This document shows positions 50,996 to 60,702 of a stretch of DNA of 64,000 nucleotides, piece by piece. Each line of letters starts with the position of its first letter. Position 1 is the stretch's first letter. The translations under genes were made by a program, and so were the position numbers. Below the pieces are notes generated by a model. That model saw only the letters and a list, made by a program, of their open reading frames with translations. It was not told where the DNA came from and did not search any database. Source of the DNA: Halostagnicola sp. A56 (lineage in GTDB: Archaea > Halobacteriota > Halobacteria > Halobacteriales > Natrialbaceae); assembly GCF_000691505.1 (NCBI RefSeq), contig NZ_JMIP02000015.1, forward strand, positions 124,001 to 188,000, written 5' to 3'.

Positions 50996-53601
50996 TGACC
51001 AATGCACCGATCTCTCATCCACCAGAAGGCGACAACGAGGCGACACTGCTCAGCGATCACCTCGACGCGGTCGCTCGTAGAACGCGCGAGGTGATCCCGG
51101 CGGATGCCACGACGATCGGCGGCGATCCACTCAACGAGATTGCAGCGATCGTAGCCCAGTGTCACGACATCGGGAAGGCGACGACGTGGTTCCAAGCGTA
51201 CGTGATCGACGAAGCGGAATCGAGCAAGCGGACGAATCACTCCCTGCTCGGCGCCTATCTTGGATACTACGTCCTCGACAGGTCAGGCTACGATAGCGAG
51301 GACTGTCTTGCAGCCTTCGTCGCCATCGCGAAACATCACGGTCGCCTTCCGAACGTCAAAAAGTACGTGGATGGCGTCGCACGGTTCGAAAACGAAAGCA
51401 AGGCGAACAACGAGCGGCAGAGAGTCGTGATCGAACAGGTCAGAAACATCGACGAACACTACCGACCGTTTGTGCAATCGTTCGTTTCTGATGTGACTAA
51501 CGGTACTGGCTCGTGGAATGAGTTCACCTCAAAAATCACAGACAAGACACTCTTCAGAACCGTCTACGAGCACTTCGATCAGTTCAGTTTCGGGAACGAC
51601 CGGTCCAACCCGTCCGAAGCGTTCTATCAGATCCTTCTCCAGCTCTGGAGCGGACTGATTCTCGCAGACAAGACGACTGCCGCTGGGATCGACAGCGAGA
51701 ATCTCACTGCCTCTAAACCAGACTCGAGGGTCCTCTCGGGTTACATCGATGACCTTGGTGAAGACAGTGCCGAGGGCAGTCAGACCGAGGCCCTCGATCG
51801 GTTCCGTGACGAAGCACGACAAGGCGTTCTCGCTGGTGTCAAGGCGTTTCGCAATTCGGAGAGGTCGATAGCAACGCTGACTCTGCCGACCGGAATGGGA
51901 AAGACCCTAACTGGGTTGAGTGCCGCCCTCGAACTCCGTGAGGACGGCAACCGAATTGTCTATGCGCTCCCTTTTACCTCTGTTATTGACCAGGTCGCAG
52001 ACGAACTCACGGAAGTGTTTAACTCAGACGGCAAGGACGACCTGCTGACGATCCATCACCACTTAGCCGAGACTGTGACGGAGCTTGACGACGATCAGGA
52101 CGAAGGGACCGATAAGGATGCCAGGCTAGCCGAGATGGTTGCCGAAAGCTGGCGATCCGGGTTAACACTCACCACGTTTGTCCAACTCTTCGAGAGCCTC
52201 GTCGGTCCTGGAAATACTCAGTCGATGAAACTGCCAGCGCTGTACGACTCCGTGATCGTACTGGACGAACCCCAGGCACTACCCATGAAATGGTGGAAGC
52301 TAGTCCAGCGGATCGTGACAATCCTCACGGAGGAGTACGATGCGACGGTTGTCGCCATGACAGCGACGCAGCCGGCATTGTTCGACGACGCGTTCGAGCT
52401 GGTCGACGACGTGGATCGGTACTTTAACCGCTTCGAACGCGTCGAATACGATGTCCACGATTCTGCGCTGGCGTTCGACAATACCGATGCAACCCTCGAC
52501 TACGAGACCGCCGGCAAAACGATCTTAAACGAAACTAGCGGGACCGGTTCAGCGCTCGCCATCTGCAATACGATCGATAGTGCGGCTGCGCTTACTGACA
52601 CGATCGAGGAACAAGGTGCGGTCATCGACGTGGGCCACCATCTCACGGAAATACTCGAGGCTAAGTCAATCGACAGCCAGGGGGTTGACAGCGAGGAAAC
52701 CGGTGACAAAGTAGCTGCTGATGATGGGATCAACGTAGACGTGCTTGTCGACCGTGTCGAGAAGGCCCTCGATCCAGACGAACGTGCGCTAGTTCATCTT
52801 TCTACTCGACTGCGTCCCCGGGACCGACTCGTGTTGATCGAAGCGACGAAGCGTCTCACCGAGCAATCGGTCCCGGTCGTGGCAGTGTCAACGCAACTTA
52901 TCGAAGCCGGCGTCGATATCAGCTTCGATCGGGTGTACAGAGACATCGCACCCATCGACAGCGTTGTGCAGGCAGCGGGCCGGTGTAACCGATCGTTCGA
53001 AAGTGACCGCGGGACAGTGACTCTCTGGTGGCTCTCACCGCCGGAGGAAACGACCAAAACCCCATCACAGGCCGTCTACGACTCCCGTGGTGTGAGTACG
53101 ATCTCGTTGACGTCGAAGACGCTCGACGCTATCGGGGCAGCCGATAGTACTGTCGCCGAGCGGACAATGACGCGCGATGCCGTCCAACACTACTATGGTC
53201 TCGTCGCTGACCGCAATCCGGGCGATTCGCAGTTCGTCGACTGGGTCGAGGAGGCCAAAGCTGCAGACCTCGGCGCACTCTCTCTGATCGGTAAGCGAGA
53301 CAGTGTCGACGTGATCGTCTGCCGAACTGACGGTGAGAAGATATTCGTTGACAAGATGGAGGCAGCGATAAACGAGTTCGACTACGAAACATTTGACGAA
53401 CTCCGTGACGAGACAAAAGGCATGACTGTCTCAGTTCCAGTTTACAGCCAGGACTCACGCGAGGCCGAAACGGTACGGAACCTCGAACCATTAGGTGAGA
53501 CTGACCTCCGCGTCCTCCGGCACCCACGAAGTACCTCATACTTCGACGAGACGAAGGGGCTTGCCGTGGACGATCCGAGTGTCGACGACCGGTTCCTATG
53601 A
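50995..53601 (+). CDS. cas3: Type I CRISPR-associated helicase/nuclease Cas3
   Basis: The effector nuclease-helicase that degrades target DNA. The 868-residue protein has an HD nuclease domain (early DH at 21-22 and CHDIGKATTWF with H57-D58, then AIAKHHGRLP) and an SF2 helicase: Walker A TLPTGMGKT near 297-305, Walker B VLDEPQALP near 420, and QAAGRCNRSFESDRG near the C-terminal helicase half. It is full length and appears intact. It overlaps cas4. Confidence 0.93.
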   Translation: MTNAPISHPPEGDNEATLLSDHLDAVARRTREVIPADATTIGGDPLNEIAAIVAQCHDIGKATTWFQAYVIDEAESSKRTNHSLLGAYLGYYVLDRSGYDSEDCLAAFVAIAKHHGRLPNVKKYVDGVARFENESKANNERQRVVIEQVRNIDEHYRPFVQSFVSDVTNGTGSWNEFTSKITDKTLFRTVYEHFDQFSFGNDRSNPSEAFYQILLQLWSGLILADKTTAAGIDSENLTASKPDSRVLSGYIDDLGEDSAEGSQTEALDRFRDEARQGVLAGVKAFRNSERSIATLTLPTGMGKTLTGLSAALELREDGNRIVYALPFTSVIDQVADELTEVFNSDGKDDLLTIHHHLAETVTELDDDQDEGTDKDARLAEMVAESWRSGLTLTTFVQLFESLVGPGNTQSMKLPALYDSVIVLDEPQALPMKWWKLVQRIVTILTEEYDATVVAMTATQPALFDDAFELVDDVDRYFNRFERVEYDVHDSALAFDNTDATLDYETAGKTILNETSGTGSALAICNTIDSAAALTDTIEEQGAVIDVGHHLTEILEAKSIDSQGVDSEETGDKVAADDGINVDVLVDRVEKALDPDERALVHLSTRLRPRDRLVLIEATKRLTEQSVPVVAVSTQLIEAGVDISFDRVYRDIAPIDSVVQAAGRCNRSFESDRGTVTLWWLSPPEETTKTPSQAVYDSRGVSTISLTSKTLDAIGAADSTVAERTMTRDAVQHYYGLVADRNPGDSQFVDWVEEAKAADLGALSLIGKRDSVDVIVCRTDGEKIFVDKMEAAINEFDYETFDELRDETKGMTVSVPVYSQDSREAETVRNLEPLGETDLRVLRHPRSTSYFDETKGLAVDDPSVDDRFL

Positions 53602-54158
53602 CCGAGCTGTCGGCCGACCCCGTCGACCAGTTTCTCGCCGCGGCTAGAGACGAGACCGAAGAACTACCGTTTCGCATGACCGGAGTGATGTTCCAGTACT
53701 ACCTCGTCTGTGAGCGCGAATTGTGGTTTCTCAGCCGCGACGTAGAGATCGACCGCGACACGCCAGCGATCGTCCGCGGGAGTGGCGTTGACGACTCGGC
53801 GTACGCTGACAAGCGCCGGGACGTTCGTGTCGACGGGATTATCGCAATCGACGTACTGGACAGCGGAGAGATTCTGGAGGTCAAGCCCTCCTCGTCGATG
53901 ACCGAGCCAGCACGGTTGCAATTGCTATTCTATCTCTGGTATCTCGACCGGGTCACCGGCGTCGAGAAGACCGGTGTCTTGGCACATCCGACAGAGAAAC
54001 GACGCGAGACTATCGAACTAACCCCAGAAACCAGCACCGAAGTCGAATCGGCTATCCGCGGGATCCGCGAGGTCGTCACCGCAGACTCGCCGCCACCGGC
54101 CGAGGAGAAGCCGGTCTGTGACTCGTGTGCGTATCACGATTTCTGCTGGAGCTGTTGA
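53598..54158 (+). CDS. cas4: CRISPR-associated exonuclease Cas4
   Basis: Cas4 is a RecB-like Fe-S nuclease that trims prespacers and selects PAM during adaptation. The 186-residue protein has the N-terminal Cys (C38 in YYLVCERELWF), the nuclease region RVDGIIAIDVLD and GEILEVKPSS, and the C-terminal Cys cluster CDSCAYHDFCWSC. All four Fe-S-ligand regions are present. It overlaps cas3 and is 2 bp before cas1. Confidence 0.9.
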   Translation: MTELSADPVDQFLAAARDETEELPFRMTGVMFQYYLVCERELWFLSRDVEIDRDTPAIVRGSGVDDSAYADKRRDVRVDGIIAIDVLDSGEILEVKPSSSMTEPARLQLLFYLWYLDRVTGVEKTGVLAHPTEKRRETIELTPETSTEVESAIRGIREVVTADSPPPAEEKPVCDSCAYHDFCWSC

Positions 54159-54160
54159 CC

Positions 54161-54973
54161 ATGAACGACAACTACCACGTGTTTTCCGACGGACGAATCG
54201 AACGCCAAGACGACACGGTGCGTGTCGTCACCGACGACGGCGAGAAGAAGTACCTCCCGATCGAGAACGCCGAGGCAATCTTCCTCCATGGCCAGATCGA
54301 GTATAACACCCGTTTCGTCTCCTTCCTCAATCAGGAAGGGGTCGCAGTCCACGTCTTCGGCTGGTACGACCACTATGCTGGCTCAATCATGCCAAAACGA
54401 GGTCAGACATCTGGACAAACGATCGTCGAACAGGTCCGGGCCTACGATGAGCCGAGCCACCGCCTCAAACTGGCGAAGGCGTTCGTCGACGGCAGTATCC
54501 ACAATATGCGTTCGAACGTTGCCTACTACAACGGGCGTGGACACGACTTCGAGCCTGTGCTGGAGGAACTGGAAGATGTACGGGCGTCGCTCAACGGAAT
54601 GGAGACGATTGACGAGACAATGGGCGTTGAAGCACGCGCTCGGAAGGCGTACTATTCGACCTTCGACGAAATCCTTCCCGAGGGATTTGTCTTCGGCGGC
54701 AGGCAGTACAACCCGCCGAACAACGAGGTCAACAGCCTGATCTCCTTCGGCAACTCGCTGGTCTATGCGAACATCGTCTCGGCGATCCGTGCGACTGCAT
54801 TAGATCCGACGGTCAGCTATCTCCATGAACCCGGCGAACGACGGTACTCGCTGGCGCTGGACATCGCTGACCTGTTCAAGCCATTGCTCACTGATCGGAT
54901 TATCTTCAGACTCGTCAACCGCAGTCAGCTAACCACTGACGACTTTGAAGACGATATGAACTCCTGTATATGA
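54161..54973 (+). pseudogene. cas1: CRISPR integrase cas1, C-terminally truncated
   Basis: The 270-residue product (full-length haloarchaeal Cas1 is ~330) keeps the three metal-binding residues: E157 in VEARARKAYYS, H222 in SYLHEPGERR and D237 in DIADLFKP. After DDFEDDMNSC the reading frame ends almost at once (I, stop); the normal continuation, which forms the C-terminal helices, is absent. The end overlaps the N-terminus of an unrelated fragment on the other strand (54929-55210), so the loss probably came from a deletion or rearrangement. cas2 is also missing. Confidence 0.85.
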
Positions 54974-55210
54974 TCCGTTGTATCCTCTCGACCACTTCTC
55001 CAAGTACGGTCGACTTTCACAGAATAACCCGAACAACTCCAGAGAGAATCGGTTGTCGATCTCATCTTCGACACCCTCGTACAGTACTCGTGATTTTATG
55101 TAGGGTCCTCTCGTTGGGTGATCCAGACACTCCGCTTGTAGATACGCTCGCACTATGTCGTCGGTTTCCGCGATATCGAACGTCTGTAGCTGGGAAGGGA
55201 CTTTGGTCAT
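54929..55210 (-). pseudogene. 5' fragment of an unidentified gene fused to the cas1 break
   Basis: The 93-codon frame starts MTKVPSQLQTFDIAETDDIV and carries DHPTRGPYIKSRVLYEGVED through about codon 82. It then runs into the antisense of cas1. The remaining tail (VHIVFKVVSG) comes from cas1 sequence, so the original C-terminus is lost. The pattern does not match a family I know; a transposase or other mobile gene is possible. Together with truncated cas1 it marks one breakpoint near 54968. Confidence 0.5.
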
Positions 55211-55442
55211 GATGATCGAGGTGTCTCTAGCGGCTACCGGGTGTGTATAGATAGCTTATTCCGGATAGACCATAATGATGTTGCTGTGGCCACATCGACT
55301 CGGGATCGATCACCCTGTCCACGTTTCAGAAACGAGGACAGTTGTAATAGGCTGCTTCCGATGATGTACCGTCTCCGGATTCCGACTCAGTAGGAATCGG
55401 TTGACCTCGCATATACTAGGACCTCATACGGTTACATGTGCT

Positions 55443-57269
55443 ATGAATGATCGCGTTGGAGACCGTCGACCAGAGATATCACGTCGTAAGCTCTGCATCG
55501 CAGCCGGTGGCACGGGTATCTCAGCTCTCGCAGGCTGTTCGACTGGAAATACAAATTCACTCCAAGCCACGAATGCGACGACGATAACGGACCACTCATC
55601 GCCAGATCTCGAGAAGTGGGTCGATGAGGTCCCCCGACCGGGCGTCGCGAAACCGTCCGGAACGAAAGACGGGCACCCCCGCTACGAGATAGCGATGCGC
55701 GAGGTCGAGCAGAAGCTACACCGAGACCTTCCAGAGACAACCGTCTGGGGATACGACGGGCAGTTCCCAGGCCCAACAATCGAAGCCGAGCAGGGCCAAC
55801 CAATTTATGTCCGCTGGATGAACGACCTTCCGGACAGGCATCTCCTTCCCGAAGACACGACTATTCACAGCGACATCATTCCGTACGATACGCCGGGCGT
55901 ACGGACCGTAACGCATCTCCACGGTGGAAACGTCGAGTCCGAGAGCGACGGCCATGCGCAGGCGTGGTTCACTCGAGACTTTCAGAAGACGGGGCCCGCG
56001 TTCGAGAAGAAAGACTACTACTACGTAAACGACCAGCCGCCGGCAACGCTGTGGTATCACGACCACTCGCTCGGTATTACGCGGTTAAACGTCTATGCCG
56101 GGCTCGCGGGATTCTATCTCCTGCGGAGCGAACACGAACGGAGTCTCGATCTTCCCGAGGACGAGTACGAGATTCCGCTCGTGCTCCAGGATCGGAGTTT
56201 CGAGGAGGACGGGTCGTTTTTCTATCCGACAGCTGTCTCGGACGAGCAAGGCGGTGGAGATGATTCTCACCCCAACCTGAGTATCGTTCCGCAGTTCTAC
56301 GGCGATACGTCGGTCGTCAACGGAAAGGCTTGGCCTCGGCTCTCCGTCAAACCCAGATCGTATCGCTTTCGACTTCTCAACGGCGCAAACAGCCGCTTTT
56401 ATAGCCTCAAACTCCTCCAGTACGATGAGTCGTCCAATGAGATCGGTGGCGACGGGCCACCGTTTGTCCAGATCGGGAACGACGGGGGCCTCCTCTCTAG
56501 TCCGATCAAGCTCGACGACCGCCTCGAGCTCGGCTCGAGTCAGCGTTCCGATGTCATCGTTGACTTCACCAAGTATGCCGGAGAGACGCTGCTGCTCCAC
56601 AACGACGCGCCTGCTCAATACCGCGGTAAGATGAGTTCCGCCGATGACGACATCGTCTCACTTCCCGAGATCATGCTTGTTGACGTGGGCGACGCGGGAG
56701 ACACACGAGATGCCAATCAAGTCCCTAACAATCTAACGCAAGTCCCTGAAATACCCGTGGAGTCAGTCGACAATGAGCGGTATCTCACTCTCAACGGTGG
56801 CGCGAGTGACGACTACGGGCGACAGCTATACTTGCTCGGAACCGCTCAGAAGCCGGATGGCCTCGAACTTGACGACCCGGTAACCGAAGAACCCACGCTC
56901 GGTGATACCGAAATCTGGAGTTTTGCCAACCAGAGTGCGATGTCCCATCCGATGCATCTCCACCTCGTGCATTTCCAGGTGCTGGGGCGACAGCCGATCG
57001 GGGACTACGAACCGAACGAGGACGAGATTGACCTCGACGCACTTGAGGCACCCGAGCCGTACGAACGGGGATGGAACGATGTGGTCACGGTCGATCCTGG
57101 TGAGATAGTTCACGTGATCGTCCACTTCGGAGAGCACGACGGACTGTTCAACGACCAGACAGGCACATACATGTGGCACTGTCACATGATCGAGCATGAG
57201 GATCACGATATGATGCGCCCGTTCGAGGTTCGCCCACGCTCGGATAACATTGATACTCGTACTGAATAG
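55443..57269 (+). CDS. Exported multicopper oxidase (laccase/CotA-like)
   Basis: The 608-residue protein has a Tat signal (RRKLCIAAGG) with a lipobox-like LAGC, so it is exported folded and anchored as a lipoprotein. Copper ligands are seen in HLHGGNVES, WYHDHSLG, HPMHLHLVHF and HCHMIEHEDHDMM (T1/T2/T3 with axial Met). It resembles CotA/bilirubin-oxidase-type laccases, e.g. haloarchaeal LccA. Substrates may be phenols, Mn2+ or Cu+; not decidable here. The start MNDRVGDRRPEIS precedes the Tat motif. Confidence 0.9.
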   Translation: MNDRVGDRRPEISRRKLCIAAGGTGISALAGCSTGNTNSLQATNATTITDHSSPDLEKWVDEVPRPGVAKPSGTKDGHPRYEIAMREVEQKLHRDLPETTVWGYDGQFPGPTIEAEQGQPIYVRWMNDLPDRHLLPEDTTIHSDIIPYDTPGVRTVTHLHGGNVESESDGHAQAWFTRDFQKTGPAFEKKDYYYVNDQPPATLWYHDHSLGITRLNVYAGLAGFYLLRSEHERSLDLPEDEYEIPLVLQDRSFEEDGSFFYPTAVSDEQGGGDDSHPNLSIVPQFYGDTSVVNGKAWPRLSVKPRSYRFRLLNGANSRFYSLKLLQYDESSNEIGGDGPPFVQIGNDGGLLSSPIKLDDRLELGSSQRSDVIVDFTKYAGETLLLHNDAPAQYRGKMSSADDDIVSLPEIMLVDVGDAGDTRDANQVPNNLTQVPEIPVESVDNERYLTLNGGASDDYGRQLYLLGTAQKPDGLELDDPVTEEPTLGDTEIWSFANQSAMSHPMHLHLVHFQVLGRQPIGDYEPNEDEIDLDALEAPEPYERGWNDVVTVDPGEIVHVIVHFGEHDGLFNDQTGTYMWHCHMIEHEDHDMMRPFEVRPRSDNIDTRTE

Positions 57270-57473
57270 GCTGTAAGGCACTGATCGCTAGCCATTGGTA
57301 CGGAAGACAAGATGATCATCTACAGACGGGGCAGGCCGAGTGCCTCGGGGCTGATCTTGAGGGAGTTCACCGTGGTATCGGGAGAATCGAAACGCCTGAG
57401 CAAAGACTTGAGGACGTGAAAATACCCGTCAGTCAGCGGATAAGATACCGTGATCAAGAGTACTTTCGACTGC

Positions 57474-59354
57474 TCACTTCCAATTCCAGATCGTTGCGAG
57501 TTCGCCGAGGATTTCCGGATTTCGAAGGGTGTCGCTGTCCGTAAACGGTCGGTCGTTGACCACGCACTCGAGGAGCCGGTACATCGTCTTTCCGGAGTGG
57601 GTTTCGGGCAGTTCGGGTGCGAATATAACGTTCGCTGGCCGTGCGAACTCGCCGATGTGCTCGGCGACTGCATCTGTGATGGCGTTTCGGATGACGTTTC
57701 GGTCCCACTGTTCTTGCTTAAGGGTTGCGAAGACACAAAGCGTCGTCTCGCCAGCGGTACTCTCGGCGACGGCAGCGGCTTCGGTAACAGCGTCTACCGT
57801 CGTGATTACAGCCTCGATTTCGGCTGTTCCAAGACGGCGATTATCGACCGTGATAATGTGGTCATCGCGGCCGATAATGGTTACGTAACCGTCGTCGTCG
57901 ACGACGGCTTGGTCACTTGTGAAATATCGCCAGTTATCGGCCCGTGGGTCCGAAAACGTTTGCCAGTACTCCGCGAGAACCCAGTACCGGTCACCATCGA
58001 GTGGAGCAAGCATAGACGGCCAGGGCCGGGTGATTGTTAGGTAGCCGGGTTCGCCAGGTGGGAGTTCGCGGCCGTCTTCATCGACAATCTGGATTTTAAT
58101 TCCGGGTAACGATGGGCCGACCGAACCAGGCTTCGACTCGTCGATTCCGGGACGGGTCGAGATGAGGATGCATCCGGTTTCGGTCTGCCACCACGTATCG
58201 ACGATCGGGCACCGCTCCTCACCGACGTGAGTGTAGTACCACTTCCAGGTATCCGGACTAATCGGTTCACCGACTGTACCGAGCAACTGCAGCGACGAGC
58301 GGTCGTGAGCCTCAGGAAACGACTCGCCCCATTTCATGAAAGTGCGGATCACCTCTGGCGTCGTATAGAGGATTTCGACGCCGTTCCGTTCGATTACCTT
58401 CCATGGGCGGTGGCGGTCAGGATAGCGGAGACTCCCTTCCATGAGGACAACCGTCGCACCCGAGAGCAGCGGTCCGTAGACGACGTAGGAGTGACCAGTA
58501 ATCCACCCAATATCGGCCGTACACCAGATCGTGGTCCCTGGCGAGAGATCGAACACAGTCCGGGACGTCCGCGCAACGCCCGCGAGGTAGCCTCCGGTCG
58601 CATGAGTCATCTGTTGTGGATCACCGGTCGTCCCTGACGTGTGGATGTGAAAGAGTGGGTCGGTTGATTGCCGCGGCACTGGTGCTACATCTGCGCCAAC
58701 GTACGTCTCAACGAGATCGTCGTAGTCATACTGGGTCTTCCCGAGTTGCGTATCGTGGCTCGTACCGAGTCGATCGACGACGATCACCGGGGGTGATTCC
58801 TTGAGAGAGGCTAGTGCTGCATCGGCTTTTCTTTTCTGGTCGATCATGGTCTCCTCGCGGAAGCTGCCGTCGCAGGTGACAAGTGCGGACGAGTCGACGC
58901 GTTGCATCCGCGAGACAAGAGCATCGGGAGCAAAACCCGCGAAGACAACGTTGTGAACTGCCCCAATGCGAGCGCAGGCGAGCATCGTGATCGGCAACTC
59001 GGGAAGTTTCGGCAAATAGATTGTGACGACATCGTCTTCTTTGACGCCTAACTCGCGGAGCGCAGCTGCGATGGCCGACACCTCACGGTAGAGATCGTAG
59101 TACGTATAGGTTCGGCGCTCACCTTGTTTCCCCTCCCACCGGAGTGCAACTTGACTTTTCCGCTCACTGAGGTGGCGATCAATGCAATTTTCCGCTGCAT
59201 TCAATTTTCCACCGATGAACCATTGGTAAAACGGCGAATTTTCCTTATCGAGGATGCGGTCGTAAGGATTGATCCACTCGAGCAGCGAGGCAGCGTCTTC
59301 CCAGCACGCTGGCCACTTGCGACCGAGTGTCTCTCGGTCAGCCTCATCGATCAT
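57474..59354 (-). CDS. Acetyl-CoA synthetase-like AMP-forming enzyme, divergent
   Basis: The 626-residue protein follows ACS order: NVVFAGFAPDALVSRMQR, the P-loop-like TSGTTGDPQQ (about 239-248), TWWQTETG and a C-terminal SGK. It departs from the family at key sites: the P-loop lysine (PKG) is Gln, and near the C-terminus PKTRSGK is PETHSGK. The GRxDDVINVSGHR segment reads GRDDHIITVDNRRLGTAEIE. The catalytic SGK lysine is kept, so activity may persist with changed substrate or regulation. The ATG at 59354 is chosen; 59399 is possible. It lies in a lower-GC region. Confidence 0.82.
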   Translation of the reverse strand: MIDEADRETLGRKWPACWEDAASLLEWINPYDRILDKENSPFYQWFIGGKLNAAENCIDRHLSERKSQVALRWEGKQGERRTYTYYDLYREVSAIAAALRELGVKEDDVVTIYLPKLPELPITMLACARIGAVHNVVFAGFAPDALVSRMQRVDSSALVTCDGSFREETMIDQKRKADAALASLKESPPVIVVDRLGTSHDTQLGKTQYDYDDLVETYVGADVAPVPRQSTDPLFHIHTSGTTGDPQQMTHATGGYLAGVARTSRTVFDLSPGTTIWCTADIGWITGHSYVVYGPLLSGATVVLMEGSLRYPDRHRPWKVIERNGVEILYTTPEVIRTFMKWGESFPEAHDRSSLQLLGTVGEPISPDTWKWYYTHVGEERCPIVDTWWQTETGCILISTRPGIDESKPGSVGPSLPGIKIQIVDEDGRELPPGEPGYLTITRPWPSMLAPLDGDRYWVLAEYWQTFSDPRADNWRYFTSDQAVVDDDGYVTIIGRDDHIITVDNRRLGTAEIEAVITTVDAVTEAAAVAESTAGETTLCVFATLKQEQWDRNVIRNAITDAVAEHIGEFARPANVIFAPELPETHSGKTMYRLLECVVNDRPFTDSDTLRNPEILGELATIWNWK

Positions 59355-59778
59355 GCTTCTGTTGCATACAAATTCCTGTGGAGGCCGATAGTGAACCATC
59401 GGTTCAGCAAGAGGTGTATACCCCGAATTCTTTGCATTATTGATCGTACTTTCGATGCCGAACTACCTGTATATTTTGCTTATCGCTCTTACATCCTATA
59501 CTTGTTTCACGCTCTCATTGGATGGTAAAATAGCAATAGGTCAACATGACGGAGTTTCCAGCGATTTAGTCAAGAACTGATTATTTTACACAAGTAAAAT
59601 TAGTTATATCCTATCCGTAATATTGGCGCGTTCACGATGTTTGCCGAATACCCTACCGAAAATCCCTGGCAGATATATTCTGTTTGGCATATAGTCAGAT
59701 TCCGAACTCGAGTATCGATCGATCAGAGTCGAGCACGCGAACATCGATGGAGTCCATTCGATCATAACTGATCGTGAG
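59355..59778. other. AT-rich intergenic region with an operator-like palindrome
   Basis: About 420 bp without a credible gene, clearly richer in A/T than its surroundings. Bases 59583-59600 form ATTTTAC-ACAA-GTAAAAT, a perfect 7-bp dyad that may bind a regulator or act as a terminator. The promoter of the ACS-like gene (minus) is probably in 59480-59500 (AAAATATACAGG on the minus strand). Confidence 0.5.
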
Positions 59779-60702
59779 CTATCTGGAGCGCTCGGCCGTC
59801 GCCGAGATGGCGACGCGATCGGTCGTCCCGGTGAGCTCGTCGAGCGGCGGAATATCAGTTCCGGGAACCGAAACGACCCGCGAAGCGACCGCAACGCCGG
59901 TTCGTAACGCTTCCCGGTCTGTCGCTCCACCGTCCAGCGCAGCCAGAACGCCCGCCAGCAGCGAATCGCCGGCACCGACCGTGTCGACGACTTCGGTCTC
60001 GAGCGCTGCCGCGTGGATGCACTCTTCCGGCGTCGACATGATCGCGCCGTCTGAACCCAGGGACGCGATAACCCGGTCGTACCCCATTCGACGAAGCGTC
60101 TCGACTGCGTCGTAACAGTCCTCGAGCGAGTTCACCGAGCGGCCGGTCGCCGCCGCGAGTTCCTCGCGATTGGGTTTACACAGCGCGTACGACGCCTCGA
60201 GCGCTTCGAGTATTGATCCGCCGACGTCGACGACGGTCTCCCAGTCGCCGGCGCGGGCGATCCGATCGATCGCGTCGGGGCCGAGGCCCGGCGGGAGACT
60301 ACCGCCAACGACCACGGTGTCGGGGGCGTTTCGCTCGATCGTCTCGAGGAGGTCGTCGATGGCGTCCGCCGAAACCCGCGGTCCGTCGTGGTTGATCTTG
60401 AACTCCGCGTCGTCGGTCAGGATCGTCGTATTGAGCCTGGTTCGGCCGTCGATTTCAACGAAGTCGCCCTCGATCTCTCCCGCAGACAACCGATCGCGGA
60501 CGAACCGGCCGAGGAAGTCGCCGACGACGCCTGTGGCGACCGTCTCGGTCTCGAGTTCGGCGAGATATTTCGAGACGTTGATCCCCTTCCCGCCGGGATC
60601 GACGCGAGCGGCGTTCGCCCGCGCGACCCGGTCGGCCTCGGGGAAGTCGTCGACGGTCAGCGTGTGATCGACCGCCGGGTTGAGCGTCACCGTCAGAATC
60701 AC
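59779..60702 (-). CDS. pfkB: 1-phosphofructokinase (PfkB family)
   Basis: The 307-residue sugar kinase phosphorylates fructose-1-phosphate to fructose-1,6-bisphosphate. It has the PfkB signatures: LNPAVDHTLTVDDF and GGKGINVSKYLAELE (early) and TVGAGDSLLAGVLAAL (late, catalytic Asp). Its overlap of 4 bp with the GlpR-type regulator and neighbouring class I aldolase define a fructose-catabolic operon in haloarchaea. No fructose PTS gene is in the window. Confidence 0.88.
   Translation of the reverse strand: MILTVTLNPAVDHTLTVDDFPEADRVARANAARVDPGGKGINVSKYLAELETETVATGVVGDFLGRFVRDRLSAGEIEGDFVEIDGRTRLNTTILTDDAEFKINHDGPRVSADAIDDLLETIERNAPDTVVVGGSLPPGLGPDAIDRIARAGDWETVVDVGGSILEALEASYALCKPNREELAAATGRSVNSLEDCYDAVETLRRMGYDRVIASLGSDGAIMSTPEECIHAAALETEVVDTVGAGDSLLAGVLAALDGGATDREALRTGVAVASRVVSVPGTDIPPLDELTGTTDRVAISATAERSR

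Noticed and set aside
54974-55442. Search for a CRISPR array or cas2 downstream of cas1
   Set aside because: No direct repeats of ~30 bp with regular spacing and no short ORF with Cas2 features were found.
57320-57736. 138-residue frame opposite the ACS-like gene end
   Set aside because: It is in another frame of a clear coding gene, with a Ser/Thr/Arg-rich composition typical of shadow frames.
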